This document shows, piece by piece, positions 7,883 through 15,679 of a DNA stretch of 47,857 nt (position 1 is the first letter of the stretch; each line of letters begins with the position of its first letter). The stretch lies in the IMG/VR virus record IMGVR_UViG_3300032029_000002, positions 1-47,857 of that record, one strand, 5' to 3'. Source of the stretch: a virus. Below the pieces are notes generated by a model. That model ran no database searches. It was given only the letters and a program-made list of their open reading frames with translations, and was not told the DNA's origin. The translations under genes were made by a program, and so were the position numbers.

Positions 7883-8727
7883 AAATTCTCGCCCGTAGTG
7901 TGAATGTGAGGCACCCGATACTTCAGGTCTACTATCGTCTTGTATCCCGCTAGGTTGACTTGGTTGAACCAGTGGAGGTCTTCGCTGTGGTATCCGAGGT
8001 TCCCGCCCACTATCCCTGGGAGACTCCACCCGATGTTCTCGATTACTTCGCGCCGCGTCAGACAGTTTCCGTCGCCCCCCGCCACGGTTGTCATGGTCTT
8101 GTAGCGTTTCCAGTTAGGTATCGCCCATATCGGCACATATAGTGTGGCGTTGAGGAACGCGTTCCTGAAATGCTCTAGCTTATCCAGTGGAAGATTATAT
8201 TTTTTCAGTTCGTCCATTGTCCACGCGTATTTCCATACCATCGGGTATATGCCGAGCGCCCTATCCCGTTCTGGGCGTTGATATGATACTCCGAACGCCA
8301 CATCAGCGTCCAGCTTCAGCAGGCGTTTAGCGGCGTCACGTAGAGGCGGGTTGTCTCCACCCACCATCATGAAGTAGTCGGCGTCCCCGTCTAGGAAGTG
8401 TCCGCGTAGGTATTGGCGGTTCTTGAGGATGGGCATGAAGCCGGTTCCCGCCTGCTTCTGCGATATATACACCTTGTTTATGCTCCATGGGCAGTCTATG
8501 TGCGCTGTCTCCATGAGGCGGGTGACTCTGTTATAGTATGCGTCCTGTGTCTCGTCTAGCTCCGGCGTGTCTTTCACGGTTGTGATTGCCCACGTTATCT
8601 CCATTCTGTCGTGGGGGTAGTCTAGCCACTCTAAGGCGGCTATCATGTAGAGGAGAACGTAGTCCTTCACATACCCAGTCGGGATAACTACCTCGATCTT
8701 TGGGTATGTTGCAGCGTCTTCTTCCAT
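7879..8727 (-). CDS. Glycosyltransferase, GT-A fold (GT2-like)
   Basis: 282 residues. The N-terminus YPKIEVVIPTGYVKDYV matches the first strand of GT-A enzymes; residues 113-117 give DGDAD as the metal/nucleotide DxD site, followed by YFMMVGGDNPPL. No membrane segment is visible, so a cytosolic enzyme is likely. It overlaps the upstream small gene by 40 bases; its stop TGA overlaps the TTG start of the radical SAM gene. Probably glycosylates a virion protein or a glycan; the acceptor is unknown. Confidence 0.75.
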   Translation of the reverse strand: MEEDAATYPKIEVVIPTGYVKDYVLLYMIAALEWLDYPHDRMEITWAITTVKDTPELDETQDAYYNRVTRLMETAHIDCPWSINKVYISQKQAGTGFMPILKNRQYLRGHFLDGDADYFMMVGGDNPPLRDAAKRLLKLDADVAFGVSYQRPERDRALGIYPMVWKYAWTMDELKKYNLPLDKLEHFRNAFLNATLYVPIWAIPNWKRYKTMTTVAGGDGNCLTRREVIENIGWSLPGIVGGNLGYHSEDLHWFNQVNLAGYKTIVDLKYRVPHIHTTGENF

Positions 8728-8927
8728 AAGTCCAGCATCTCAATCATTATGTCGGTTGTGTCTTCTGTCAGAGGCGCTGACGGTGTGAAGGACTGTGTTA
8801 TGGGTGGCTCGCTTCTCTCGTTTGTTGACAGCGTTTGTGAAAGGTTTCTATAGAAGTCATCGTAGGGGTTTTCCTCCCTGATTGGACGAGTCTTTATCTC
8901 TGTAATCTCTTCTAGTTCTTCACCCAT
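8688..8927 (-). CDS. Small acidic protein, unknown
   Basis: 79 residues (MGEELEEITEIKTRPIREEN...), with a serine/threonine/proline-rich middle (SFTPSAPLTEDTTD). First gene behind a TATA box that would make its mRNA leaderless. It overlaps the glycosyltransferase start by 40 bases. It might be a substrate or accessory protein of the modification cassette; no family recognised. Confidence 0.55.
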   Translation of the reverse strand: MGEELEEITEIKTRPIREENPYDDFYRNLSQTLSTNERSEPPITQSFTPSAPLTEDTTDIMIEMLDLWKKTLQHTQRSR

Positions 8928-8948
8928 AACGTTATCCCATTGTTTTCC

Positions 8949-8960
8949 CTGTATATAAGT
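8949..8960 (-). promoter_or_regulatory. Archaeal promoter for the modification cassette
   Basis: The minus strand reads ACTTATATAC with its centre about 28 bases before the ATG at 8927, the spacing expected for a leaderless archaeal transcript. It would drive the small acidic gene, glycosyltransferase and radical SAM genes separately from the capsid genes. Confidence 0.5.
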
Positions 8961-9311
8961 TTATCGCTGACGGAACATACGCTGGTTCCTTGGAAGCCGG
9001 TTCTTAAAGTATTCCTTCCATGAGAAAGGCGGGTCAGTTATCCACACCGGAACCTTATACACGTATTTGCTATGAGTAGAGCAGTATCCGGTAGCGTTCC
9101 TCTTATCGTCACCCCTATCCTTAGCCCCCGTGTGAGCGCCCTCGGGCCACCCGAAGTCTCCCGACCAGTTATACTCGGATACTGAGCAGTCCTCCTCTCT
9201 TTCACCGTTCTCACAGATGAGGTGGCAGTCGCATAGGCGGTTGCTGTAGGCTGGTATGTTCCACCATTTGCCGCATTGGGGACACTGGACTCGGCAGACT
9301 GGGTGACTCAT
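8961..9311 (-). CDS. Zinc-ribbon-like protein, unknown
   Basis: 116 residues with CRVQCPQCGKWW at the N-terminus, CDCHLICENG near residue 30 and further cysteines (EDCS, GYCSTH). Directly follows the second capsid gene. The C-terminal half is basic and aromatic (PPFSWKEYFKNRLPRNQR). Likely metal-binding; role unknown. Confidence 0.6.
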   Translation of the reverse strand: MSHPVCRVQCPQCGKWWNIPAYSNRLCDCHLICENGEREEDCSVSEYNWSGDFGWPEGAHTGAKDRGDDKRNATGYCSTHSKYVYKVPVWITDPPFSWKEYFKNRLPRNQRMFRQR

Positions 9312-9313
9312 TT

Positions 9314-10387
9314 CTATGCGGTCTCGGTTAATACGTATATTGCGTCTTTGTGCAGTGTTACGCTGTCCTGCCGTGATGTGACCGTTGCCCCGACTAGGTC
9401 TTCAACTGGTTTGCTGTAGTTCTCTATAGCGAGCCACCGTTTACGCCCTGTGAGTAACGCGTTTCCCCTGTCAAACACGATGGTTTTGCATACCGTGAAT
9501 GCTCCTGCCGCGTCCGTTGCTAGGTGTAGGGCGTTGCTGTTGTTAAGGAGAACGTCTATATTCTGGAACTTCATGTGATATTCTGGGCTTGATGGGGGGT
9601 GGCTTGTTAATCCGTTCAGCACCGCTGCGACTCCTGTGAGGGATACGCTGTGCTGCCACGCCTCCGAGGTGATTACCATGGTGTCCGCAACCCATTTATC
9701 CAGACCCACTCCTTGAATGGCGTCGTGTACGTCTGCTGTTGCTCCGCCGGTGTACTTGGTCTCAGCGGTGTCACCTGTAGCGGATGAGTTAAGGGTGCCG
9801 TCTCCGTCGGCGGCTGCTATTAGTGCCGTCAACGCTAAGTCGCTTGACTTCACACCCATGATTTCCCCCGCTGTTCTAACCTGCCACTCTACGAGGTTCC
9901 AGTTACCGTCTTCCAGCATCTCATTGTTTACCGCTAGGTTCCAGCCGAACGCCTTCGGGCTTATCGTCGCCTTCACAGTCTCAGGGGTTCCAGACGGGAT
10001 TTCTCCGCCTGAGCCATAGTCGTTGGCTTTCCATGAATCCTTCACCACAATGTCAACCGTTAAGTCGCCTCCCTCCCACCCATCAATAATATATGCGCTG
10101 ATTAGAGGTACAACATCTCTGACTGTCGCGGTGGCTATAAGTATGTCATTTATCTTTGTGGGGACAAGGTACGCTGCCCCTGCCAATCCGGTTGAACCTG
10201 ACTTCACTAGGAACTCTCTGAGAGGAATGTTTCTGATGCTCTCCCGTAGCTCACGTTCCACGCTTCGCTTTAACCCCATGAAGATGTTCGCATTACTATG
10301 AACATATGAGCCGTAGCTGTCCATATGCTCCTCCACGAGCTTCCGTGAGGGTTCGGTCTTCTCGACCATTTCCTGTATTCCATACAT
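9314..10387 (-). CDS. Major capsid protein, HK97-like, copy 2
   Basis: 357 residues. The N-terminus is helical (residues 1-60), then SGSTGLAGAAYLVPTKINDI begins the HK97-type core, with GWEGGDLTVDIVVKD and a C-terminal segment KRWLAIENYSKPVEDLVGAT. The same landmarks occur in the neighbouring 371-residue gene, so the two are paralogues. It has its own GTGGTGA ribosome site (7 bases before ATG), suggesting high expression. One copy may make hexons and the other pentons or a minor shell protein. Confidence 0.8.
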   Translation of the reverse strand: MYGIQEMVEKTEPSRKLVEEHMDSYGSYVHSNANIFMGLKRSVERELRESIRNIPLREFLVKSGSTGLAGAAYLVPTKINDILIATATVRDVVPLISAYIIDGWEGGDLTVDIVVKDSWKANDYGSGGEIPSGTPETVKATISPKAFGWNLAVNNEMLEDGNWNLVEWQVRTAGEIMGVKSSDLALTALIAAADGDGTLNSSATGDTAETKYTGGATADVHDAIQGVGLDKWVADTMVITSEAWQHSVSLTGVAAVLNGLTSHPPSSPEYHMKFQNIDVLLNNSNALHLATDAAGAFTVCKTIVFDRGNALLTGRKRWLAIENYSKPVEDLVGATVTSRQDSVTLHKDAIYVLTETA

Positions 10388-10495
10388 CTGTTTTCACCAC
10401 TATACAATGGTTTTATCCGATTTCGACCCCTACAGGTCTCAACGGGCAGGCTGTAACTCCTGCGATCAGAAAAAAACGTATTGATAATATAACGA
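10388..10495 (-). other. 108-base gap between the two capsid genes
   Basis: Contains a GCAGG/CCTGC hairpin (loop AGTTACAG) and a T-rich run on the minus strand shortly after the stop of the upstream capsid gene, then GTGGTGA before the next ATG. It may end part of the upstream transcripts or set the ratio of the two capsid proteins. No open frame with coding character. Confidence 0.35.
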
Positions 10496-11611
10496 CTACT
10501 GTTCTGTGATCTCACAGGACGCGTCGTTATAGATACAGCTAGCTTCTTGTCTAGCTGAAATCACTGCACCTACGAGGTCTCGTACAGGATCGCTGTAATT
10601 CTCCATCTTAAGCCAGCGCTTCCGCACCGCCAAGGAGGCGTTCGCCTTGTTTAACACAAAGCTATGCCACTTGCTTGACAGGTACAGCGCACCGTCCCCG
10701 GAGCTTCTGTTAACGGGGTTTATGTATCCCTTCATGCCGAGGAACGTCCCGAAGAACATGCTCCCCGCGTCCGCTATGATGGGTGCCCCATTCATGCTCC
10801 ACTTAGTGTGGAACTGGTCGCTGTATATCGCTGCGCTTGCGTCCTGAAGGATGTCGCTAACCGGCCCTGGGCCTATGATGAACACGTCGCTTACGAAGCC
10901 GTCCTCAAGGTTGAGGGCGAACGCGTCAAGTAGGTCTCCGAGGTCGGTGGTTGTGGCTGCTCCCGTTGTCAGCGCGTTCTGTGTGCCGTCACCGTGGTTG
11001 CCCGTGATGAGGCGTGCTAGGAACTGGTGGGACGAGAACTCGCCCATCTGCTCCGCTGCGCGTCTCAGGTGCACCTCGATGAGGTCGAACTGACTGTCCT
11101 CGATCAACTCGTTATTGATCTCCGGCCTGATGCCGAAGAGTTTCGGGGTGATCGTGACTTGGGTTGGCTCCATCGTCTCCGTGGGAAACGCTCCGCCGCC
11201 TCCGCTGTAGTGGGCGACGAACTGTCCGTCTACCTCGACATCAACCTTTAGGCTGCTGCCGGGGCAGGTGACGATGTTGCTTGCCTGTGGCACTAGGTCT
11301 GTCTCTGCCGCTGCGGTGAACAAGATATCGTATATCTTGTCCGGTATGAGGTAGGCGGCTCCGGCTATGTCTGTGGTGCCGCTTGCCCCAAGGTACTCCT
11401 GTATTAGTTTGCTGAGGCTTGCTCTGTCGAGCAGTTCCTTGGTTGCTGCTTTGTCGTCTTCCTTCAGTCCCTTATAGATAGAGGCATCAGTGGGGTGGAA
11501 GAAACCTGAGTTAAGGGTTTCCCTAACCTGTTTCCTCGGCTCCTCTGTGATTGCGAGAACTTCCTGTAGGTTTTTTCTTGGGTATGCTGTTTTGCTAAAA
11601 TCTCCTATCAT
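10496..11611 (-). CDS. Major capsid protein, HK97-like, copy 1
   Basis: 371 residues; core landmarks GASGTTDIAGAAYLIPDKIY, the strand SSLKVDVEVDGQFVAHY, and C-terminal KRWLKMENYSDPVRDLVGAV. Follows the decoration genes and precedes its paralogue. The first 70 residues are helical and may be a delta-like region cleaved by the prohead protease, or retained. The HK97 fold is inferred from gene order and these landmarks. Confidence 0.8.
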   Translation of the reverse strand: MIGDFSKTAYPRKNLQEVLAITEEPRKQVRETLNSGFFHPTDASIYKGLKEDDKAATKELLDRASLSKLIQEYLGASGTTDIAGAAYLIPDKIYDILFTAAAETDLVPQASNIVTCPGSSLKVDVEVDGQFVAHYSGGGGAFPTETMEPTQVTITPKLFGIRPEINNELIEDSQFDLIEVHLRRAAEQMGEFSSHQFLARLITGNHGDGTQNALTTGAATTTDLGDLLDAFALNLEDGFVSDVFIIGPGPVSDILQDASAAIYSDQFHTKWSMNGAPIIADAGSMFFGTFLGMKGYINPVNRSSGDGALYLSSKWHSFVLNKANASLAVRKRWLKMENYSDPVRDLVGAVISARQEASCIYNDASCEITEQ

Positions 11612-11621
11612 TTCTAGTCAC

Positions 11622-12068
11622 CTAGAATGTTCTTCCTACTAAGACAAGTATTTCGTCGCCCGTTGTTGATGCCGCTTGCAGGGCTACTCCGAGGCGTTGC
11701 CTTGTGCCAGTCCAGTTAAGCCCGCGCCACTCCACGAATTCATCGCTTGTGGTGTCAGGTATGGGAAGCACATAGGTTCCAACCGCGTCATTCTGTAGCA
11801 TGTCCATCGCTGTGATGGTGTCTCCTGCATACATCTTCACGACGCCTCTGAAGCACACCGGGATATAATCTCCGGCTGCTCCCGCCTTCAGGGTTACTGC
11901 GAAGCCGTCTCCATCCGCCGCTGCGGGGGCGACGCTTATCGCGCCGCTCACCGCTGTGCCGTGGACGTAGACTACTTCGTGTATCTCCACCGCTGCCTGC
12001 ACTTTACAGAAGCCTACGACATGTCCGTCGCTTATGTAGCCTTCTTCGTCTGGGTATAGGTCGGTCAT
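11622..12068 (-). CDS. Capsid decoration (cement-like) protein, copy 3
   Basis: 148 residues, beta-rich, opening MTDLYPDEEGYISDGHVVGF and containing AGAAGDYIPVCFRGVVKMYAG and GLNWTGTRQRLGVALQA. One of three tandem paralogues resembling DUF2190-type head decoration proteins. Copy 3 is closest to copy 1 in the middle part (SVAPAAADGDG). Adjacent genes are separated by 0-1 base, so all three are probably made from one mRNA. Confidence 0.65.
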   Translation of the reverse strand: MTDLYPDEEGYISDGHVVGFCKVQAAVEIHEVVYVHGTAVSGAISVAPAAADGDGFAVTLKAGAAGDYIPVCFRGVVKMYAGDTITAMDMLQNDAVGTYVLPIPDTTSDEFVEWRGLNWTGTRQRLGVALQAASTTGDEILVLVGRTF

Positions 12069-12518
12069 TTAGACCACCCTCCCGACTAGTACTAGCAGTT
12101 CATCTACAGATGCGGCTCCGGCTTGTAGCGCCTTGCCGAATCTGACTCTGGTTCCGGTGTAGTTTAGTCCCCTGAAACACGTCATGTCTGAGGCTCCGAT
12201 TGTCGTTATTGGTAATAGCAGGTTTGATGTTGCGTCGTTCTCAAGTATGTCGCCTTCATTGATAGCTGTCTCCGCTGCCTTCATCTTCACGACGCCGTAG
12301 AAACAGACAGGTATCCGGTCGTTTGTTGCGCCTGCTTTAAGCGCCACGCCGATACTGTCCGCATCATCCGCGCCCTGCTGAACCCATAGGTCCGTGCTTG
12401 ACGCAGGTGCCGTTGTGAAGACCGTGTAGTGGAGGTTCACTGTGCCGATGCACCGCGCGAAGCCCACCACCATTCCGTCGTCGATGAAGCCTTCCTCTAT
12501 TGGATATGTGTCAGTCAT
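12069..12518 (-). CDS. Capsid decoration (cement-like) protein, copy 2
   Basis: 149 residues; paralogue of its two neighbours (MTDTYPIEEGFIDDGMVVGF; NDRIPVCFYGVVKM; ELLVLVGRVV ending). The middle segment STDLWVQQGADDADS differs from the other copies, so surface loops have diverged while the core is kept. Confidence 0.65.
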   Translation of the reverse strand: MTDTYPIEEGFIDDGMVVGFARCIGTVNLHYTVFTTAPASSTDLWVQQGADDADSIGVALKAGATNDRIPVCFYGVVKMKAAETAINEGDILENDATSNLLLPITTIGASDMTCFRGLNYTGTRVRFGKALQAGAASVDELLVLVGRVV

Positions 12519-12519
12519 A

Positions 12520-12969
12520 TTAGATCACCCTCCCTACAAGTATCAGCACCTCGTCGCCCGAGGCTGCTGCGTGTCCGAGGCATGTGCCGAGGACGCATTG
12601 GCTGCCGTCCTGGTCGTATCCTCTCCACGCTACGAACTCGTCGTGGGTGTATGTGGGTATGGGTAGTACATATGTTCCGAGGCTGTCGTTTATCACTGCG
12701 TCGTTGGGCACCATGGCTGCTCCTGCGTACATCTTTACGATGCCGAAGAAGCAGACTGGGATGTAGTCGCCTGCCGCGCCTTCTTTTAGTGCGACGGCTA
12801 TTCCGTCTCCGTCCGCTGCCGCTGGTGCGACGCTGATGTATCCTGCTACGTTGGTTCCGTGTATGTATACTACTTCAAGAAATTCTACCGCTGCTTGACA
12901 TTTGCAGAATCCTATTACGTTTCCATCGCAAATGTAGCCCTCTTCTGAGGGGTAGTTATCTGTTGCCAT
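12520..12969 (-). CDS. Capsid decoration (cement-like) protein, copy 1
   Basis: 149 residues; first of the tandem trio (MATDNYPSEEGYICDGNVIG; GDYIPVCFFGIVKMYAG; VLILVGRVI ending). It carries cysteines (FCKCQ) absent from copy 2. Preceded by two GNRA-loop hairpins in the mRNA leader. ATG 12969 fits the conserved start of its paralogues; an upstream out-of-frame ATG is ignored. Confidence 0.65.
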   Translation of the reverse strand: MATDNYPSEEGYICDGNVIGFCKCQAAVEFLEVVYIHGTNVAGYISVAPAAADGDGIAVALKEGAAGDYIPVCFFGIVKMYAGAAMVPNDAVINDSLGTYVLPIPTYTHDEFVAWRGYDQDGSQCVLGTCLGHAAASGDEVLILVGRVI

Positions 12970-12993
12970 TATTTGTCGTCATGTTTGTTTTTA

Positions 12994-13069
12994 AGACGGT
13001 TTCCCGTCTATTACCTCCCCTTTCGGGGGTTTAGTAACCGTGAAATAAGTGATTACCCCTTTAAGGGGT
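12994..13069 (-). promoter_or_regulatory. Three hairpins between scaffold-protease and decoration genes
   Basis: In minus-strand RNA: a hairpin ACCCC/GGGGT overlapping the stop of the protease-scaffold gene (13055-13069), then CCCC-GAAA-GGGG (13017-13028), then AGACGG-GAAA-CCGTCT (12994-13009). The last two have GNRA tetraloops. They could stabilise or process the mRNA for the abundant decoration and capsid proteins, or attenuate upstream transcripts. Confidence 0.55.
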
Positions 13070-14819
13070 CTTTGGAGAGATCGACAACTGGTTTATTATC
13101 GGTCTCGGTGAGGCTTTTCTCGGGTGCCTTAAACCCTGCCTTGACATGAGTCTCGAGATTCTCAAGTTTCTCCTTGAGTATCTCTAGCTCGTCCACTGTC
13201 TCCGTGATGGGTTCCTGCGGTTCCTCTGGCTCGGGAGGTGTTTCAAGGGCTTTTATCCTGTCCTCGTATCCCGCCACTGTCTCGGTCATGGAGTCCGTTT
13301 TCTCGTTCAACGCGTCTATGGAGGCTAGTTTCTCCTCCCTTCCGTCAACAGTTTCCTTCAAGGAATCTATTTTATCAGAGATGTTATTCAAGTCAGATTT
13401 CATAGCAGAGTTCGCCTTTAATTCATCCATGTCTTCAGTCATCTTCACCAGTTTTACGCCATATTTGTTTGCCCCCTCTTGGTATGAAGCAAAGTCTGTT
13501 CCTAATTTAGTTATTTCAGCCCATATTTTTTCAGCGTGTTTCGTGAACTCGTTTGGGATATTAGATATTATTCCTCTTGTTTCAGTAATTGCGGTGCGGT
13601 GTTCTGACGTAAATTCATATATTTGTTTAAGCATTTCTTTCATTGAGTTTACGTCAGTTTTTAGTTCGTTAATGTCGTTTTTCATGGCACTGTGTTCTGC
13701 TTCGTGGATTTTGTCTTTTTGCTGTTGTTCAAATATTGCTTTCTCCTCAGCTAACTTCGTTTGCAGGTTTTCTTTTTCATCAATGGTTTTATTTTGTTCT
13801 TTGAAAGAGGGAATTTTAATCGGTTCTAGCGGTTTCAACGACTCTGCCTTTATGTCGAGCGGCGTGAATGCTGGAACCGATTCCTCTACAGGCGGCTCTT
13901 CCTCCGTCTCGCCCTCTACCTTGTGTTTAATGCTTCCACAGTAGGCTTCCGGATCATCCTTGTCTTGGTTCTTCGCGACACAATCAGCGAAGCTAGTATA
14001 GTCCCCCATGGGTTCTCCTATGTCGGCGGGTTCCTCTGCCTCCTGAACCGCACCGACCTCTAAAGCATCATCATACTTTCTTGGGTCGTGTGCAATCTGG
14101 AAGACCGGCTCAATGGAGTAGTTTCCCCGCTCCTGTTCCGTTGTCATCTTAGATAACACATCCTTGTTATACGTCTCATAGACCTTCGGAGCGAAGTCCC
14201 GTAGGAACAATCCTGTTATCAGGACTTCCTGCGATGACTTCTCCCGTATGGTTTCCATGAGTTCGATTGTCGTGCCTTTCACCCCAGGTAGCTCTGGGTC
14301 TTCCACTAGGCTTAACCGCACGAACTGTATGCCTAGCGGCGTCTTCTGCTCTGTCGCGTCGTTCTCGTTGTAGCGGTAGTTGGCGCTTATGCTGACGCCG
14401 TGGATGGGTTTCTTGCCCCATTTCTCCATGTACCACTGCTCTGTACGTTGACCGTTTTTAACGAGGTCTCTGTCCTTGAGTTTCGCCACGTATTCGCTGC
14501 TGTTTACCTCTGCGACGTACTCGATGTAGCCGTCCTCATAGTCCGCGTCCAGTACGTGTCCTTTGAAGCTCGGCTCGACTCCTCTCTGCTCTGATGCGAG
14601 CCATCTGTCGTACTCGTGGTTTACGTCGATTGGTTTCCCCGCAAGAGTCCTTGCGCTACGTAGAAGCTCCTCCTCTATGTATTCGCGGTTGTTCCGGGAC
14701 ACCGTTGGGAAAAGCGCTACGCCTTTTATGCGTATCTTGCTCCCTATCTGGCTCGTGGTTTTAAAGTCGTCCCTGAACCACCGGAAGGCTTCGTATAGTT
14801 TCTGTGTCAACGTTTTCAC
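13053..14819 (-). CDS. Prohead protease fused to scaffold
   Basis: 588 residues. Residues 1-210 look like a herpes/HK97-type prohead protease: candidate catalytic His68 in GKPIDVNHEYD and Ser143/Ser145 in PIHGVSISANY. Residues about 330-570 are a long charged coiled-coil with repeated K, E and D, typical of scaffold, ending TETDNKPVVDLSKDPLKG. The protease-scaffold fusion and its position before decoration and capsid genes are standard for tailed viruses. The start overlaps the end of the sugar epimerase-like gene by four bases (ATGA-type). Confidence 0.75.
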   Translation of the reverse strand: MKTLTQKLYEAFRWFRDDFKTTSQIGSKIRIKGVALFPTVSRNNREYIEEELLRSARTLAGKPIDVNHEYDRWLASEQRGVEPSFKGHVLDADYEDGYIEYVAEVNSSEYVAKLKDRDLVKNGQRTEQWYMEKWGKKPIHGVSISANYRYNENDATEQKTPLGIQFVRLSLVEDPELPGVKGTTIELMETIREKSSQEVLITGLFLRDFAPKVYETYNKDVLSKMTTEQERGNYSIEPVFQIAHDPRKYDDALEVGAVQEAEEPADIGEPMGDYTSFADCVAKNQDKDDPEAYCGSIKHKVEGETEEEPPVEESVPAFTPLDIKAESLKPLEPIKIPSFKEQNKTIDEKENLQTKLAEEKAIFEQQQKDKIHEAEHSAMKNDINELKTDVNSMKEMLKQIYEFTSEHRTAITETRGIISNIPNEFTKHAEKIWAEITKLGTDFASYQEGANKYGVKLVKMTEDMDELKANSAMKSDLNNISDKIDSLKETVDGREEKLASIDALNEKTDSMTETVAGYEDRIKALETPPEPEEPQEPITETVDELEILKEKLENLETHVKAGFKAPEKSLTETDNKPVVDLSKDPLKG

Positions 14820-15679
14820 CTTTGACTGTTTTCCATGTCGAACGCGGTGCTCCTTATCCCTAGTTCAAGGTGCATCCTCGGGTTGTATCCGAGTCCCCGC
14901 GCCTTAGTTATGTCGAACCAGCTACGCGGCAGGTCATAGGGGCTGTACTCAGCCTTCACGTACTCTATCGACGTAGACGGGTATATCTGCTGCACGATGC
15001 CTGCAACCTCGGCGACGCTGTGCTCTTCACCGAACCCGAGGTTGTAAATGTGTCCCCGTTGTCCCCGTTCCTGTACGAGTTCCATGCCGCGCACAACGTC
15101 TTCAACGTGCACGTAGTCCCGCGTCTGACTACCGCTCCCATGGACTGTGATAGGCTTCCCGTTTATGGCTTGCCGGAGGAACACGTTCACTGGACCGGCT
15201 CTGCGTCCGGGTCCGTATATGCTGCTGAACCGCACTATCTTGGCGTCTACTCCTCGTGTGCTGACCCATTTCTGTAGGTATAGTTCGGCTGCTAGTTTCG
15301 ATATTCCGTAGTTGCACATTGGGCGACATGCGGAGTCCTCTTTGTGGGGTACTTCGCTGAGTCCGTAGACGGCCCCGGTGCTTGTGTAGATGAGGCTTAT
15401 GTCGGTATTCTCTGTGAGGCGTAGGAGGTTTATCATTCCCTTCGCGTTTACGTCGAGATCATTGTACGGGTTCGCTTCCCCAGTGTTGAGATAGGCTTGC
15501 CCTGCGAGGTGGTATATCTGGTCGGGCATCCATGTGTCTACGACTGCCTTGAGTTGCCCGTAGTCCCTGAGGTCGTGTCCGTCGGCGATGTCGTATCCAT
15601 ATACTTCGTGATGTTCCTTGAGATGATTCTCTAGGTGGGTTCCGATGAAACCCTTGTTCCCTGTAACAATTATGCGCAG
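14816..15679 (-). CDS. NAD-dependent sugar epimerase/dehydratase (extended SDR)
   Basis: 287 residues if translation starts at CTG 15679, giving RIIVTGNKGFIGTHL with the GxxGxxG NAD site (Gly7, 10, 13). The first ATG (15529) would remove this whole Rossmann strand, so the non-AUG start is preferred; GGTGA lies 7 bases upstream. Catalytic set: Ser100-Thr101 in IYTSTGAVYG and Tyr124/Lys128 in NYGISKLAAE. Family members are nucleotide-sugar 4-epimerases or 4,6-dehydratases. It overlaps the aminotransferase end by 10 bases and probably makes the keto-sugar or epimer for the cassette. Confidence 0.8.
   Translation of the reverse strand: MRIIVTGNKGFIGTHLENHLKEHHEVYGYDIADGHDLRDYGQLKAVVDTWMPDQIYHLAGQAYLNTGEANPYNDLDVNAKGMINLLRLTENTDISLIYTSTGAVYGLSEVPHKEDSACRPMCNYGISKLAAELYLQKWVSTRGVDAKIVRFSSIYGPGRRAGPVNVFLRQAINGKPITVHGSGSQTRDYVHVEDVVRGMELVQERGQRGHIYNLGFGEEHSVAEVAGIVQQIYPSTSIEYVKAEYSPYDLPRSWFDITKARGLGYNPRMHLELGIRSTAFDMENSQR

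Noticed and set aside
7883-8029. Upstream extension of the radical SAM gene
   Set aside because: Lies wholly in the glycosyltransferase gene and reads as low-complexity Pro/Arg/Ser shadow; TTG 7882 overlaps the stop neatly.
10270-10515. 81-residue minus-strand frame across the capsid gene gap
   Set aside because: Overlaps both capsid genes out of frame; no ribosome site.
13174-13944. 256-residue plus-strand open frame
   Set aside because: Antisense shadow of the coiled-coil scaffold; Ser/Phe-rich product from Glu/Lys codons, no ribosome site.
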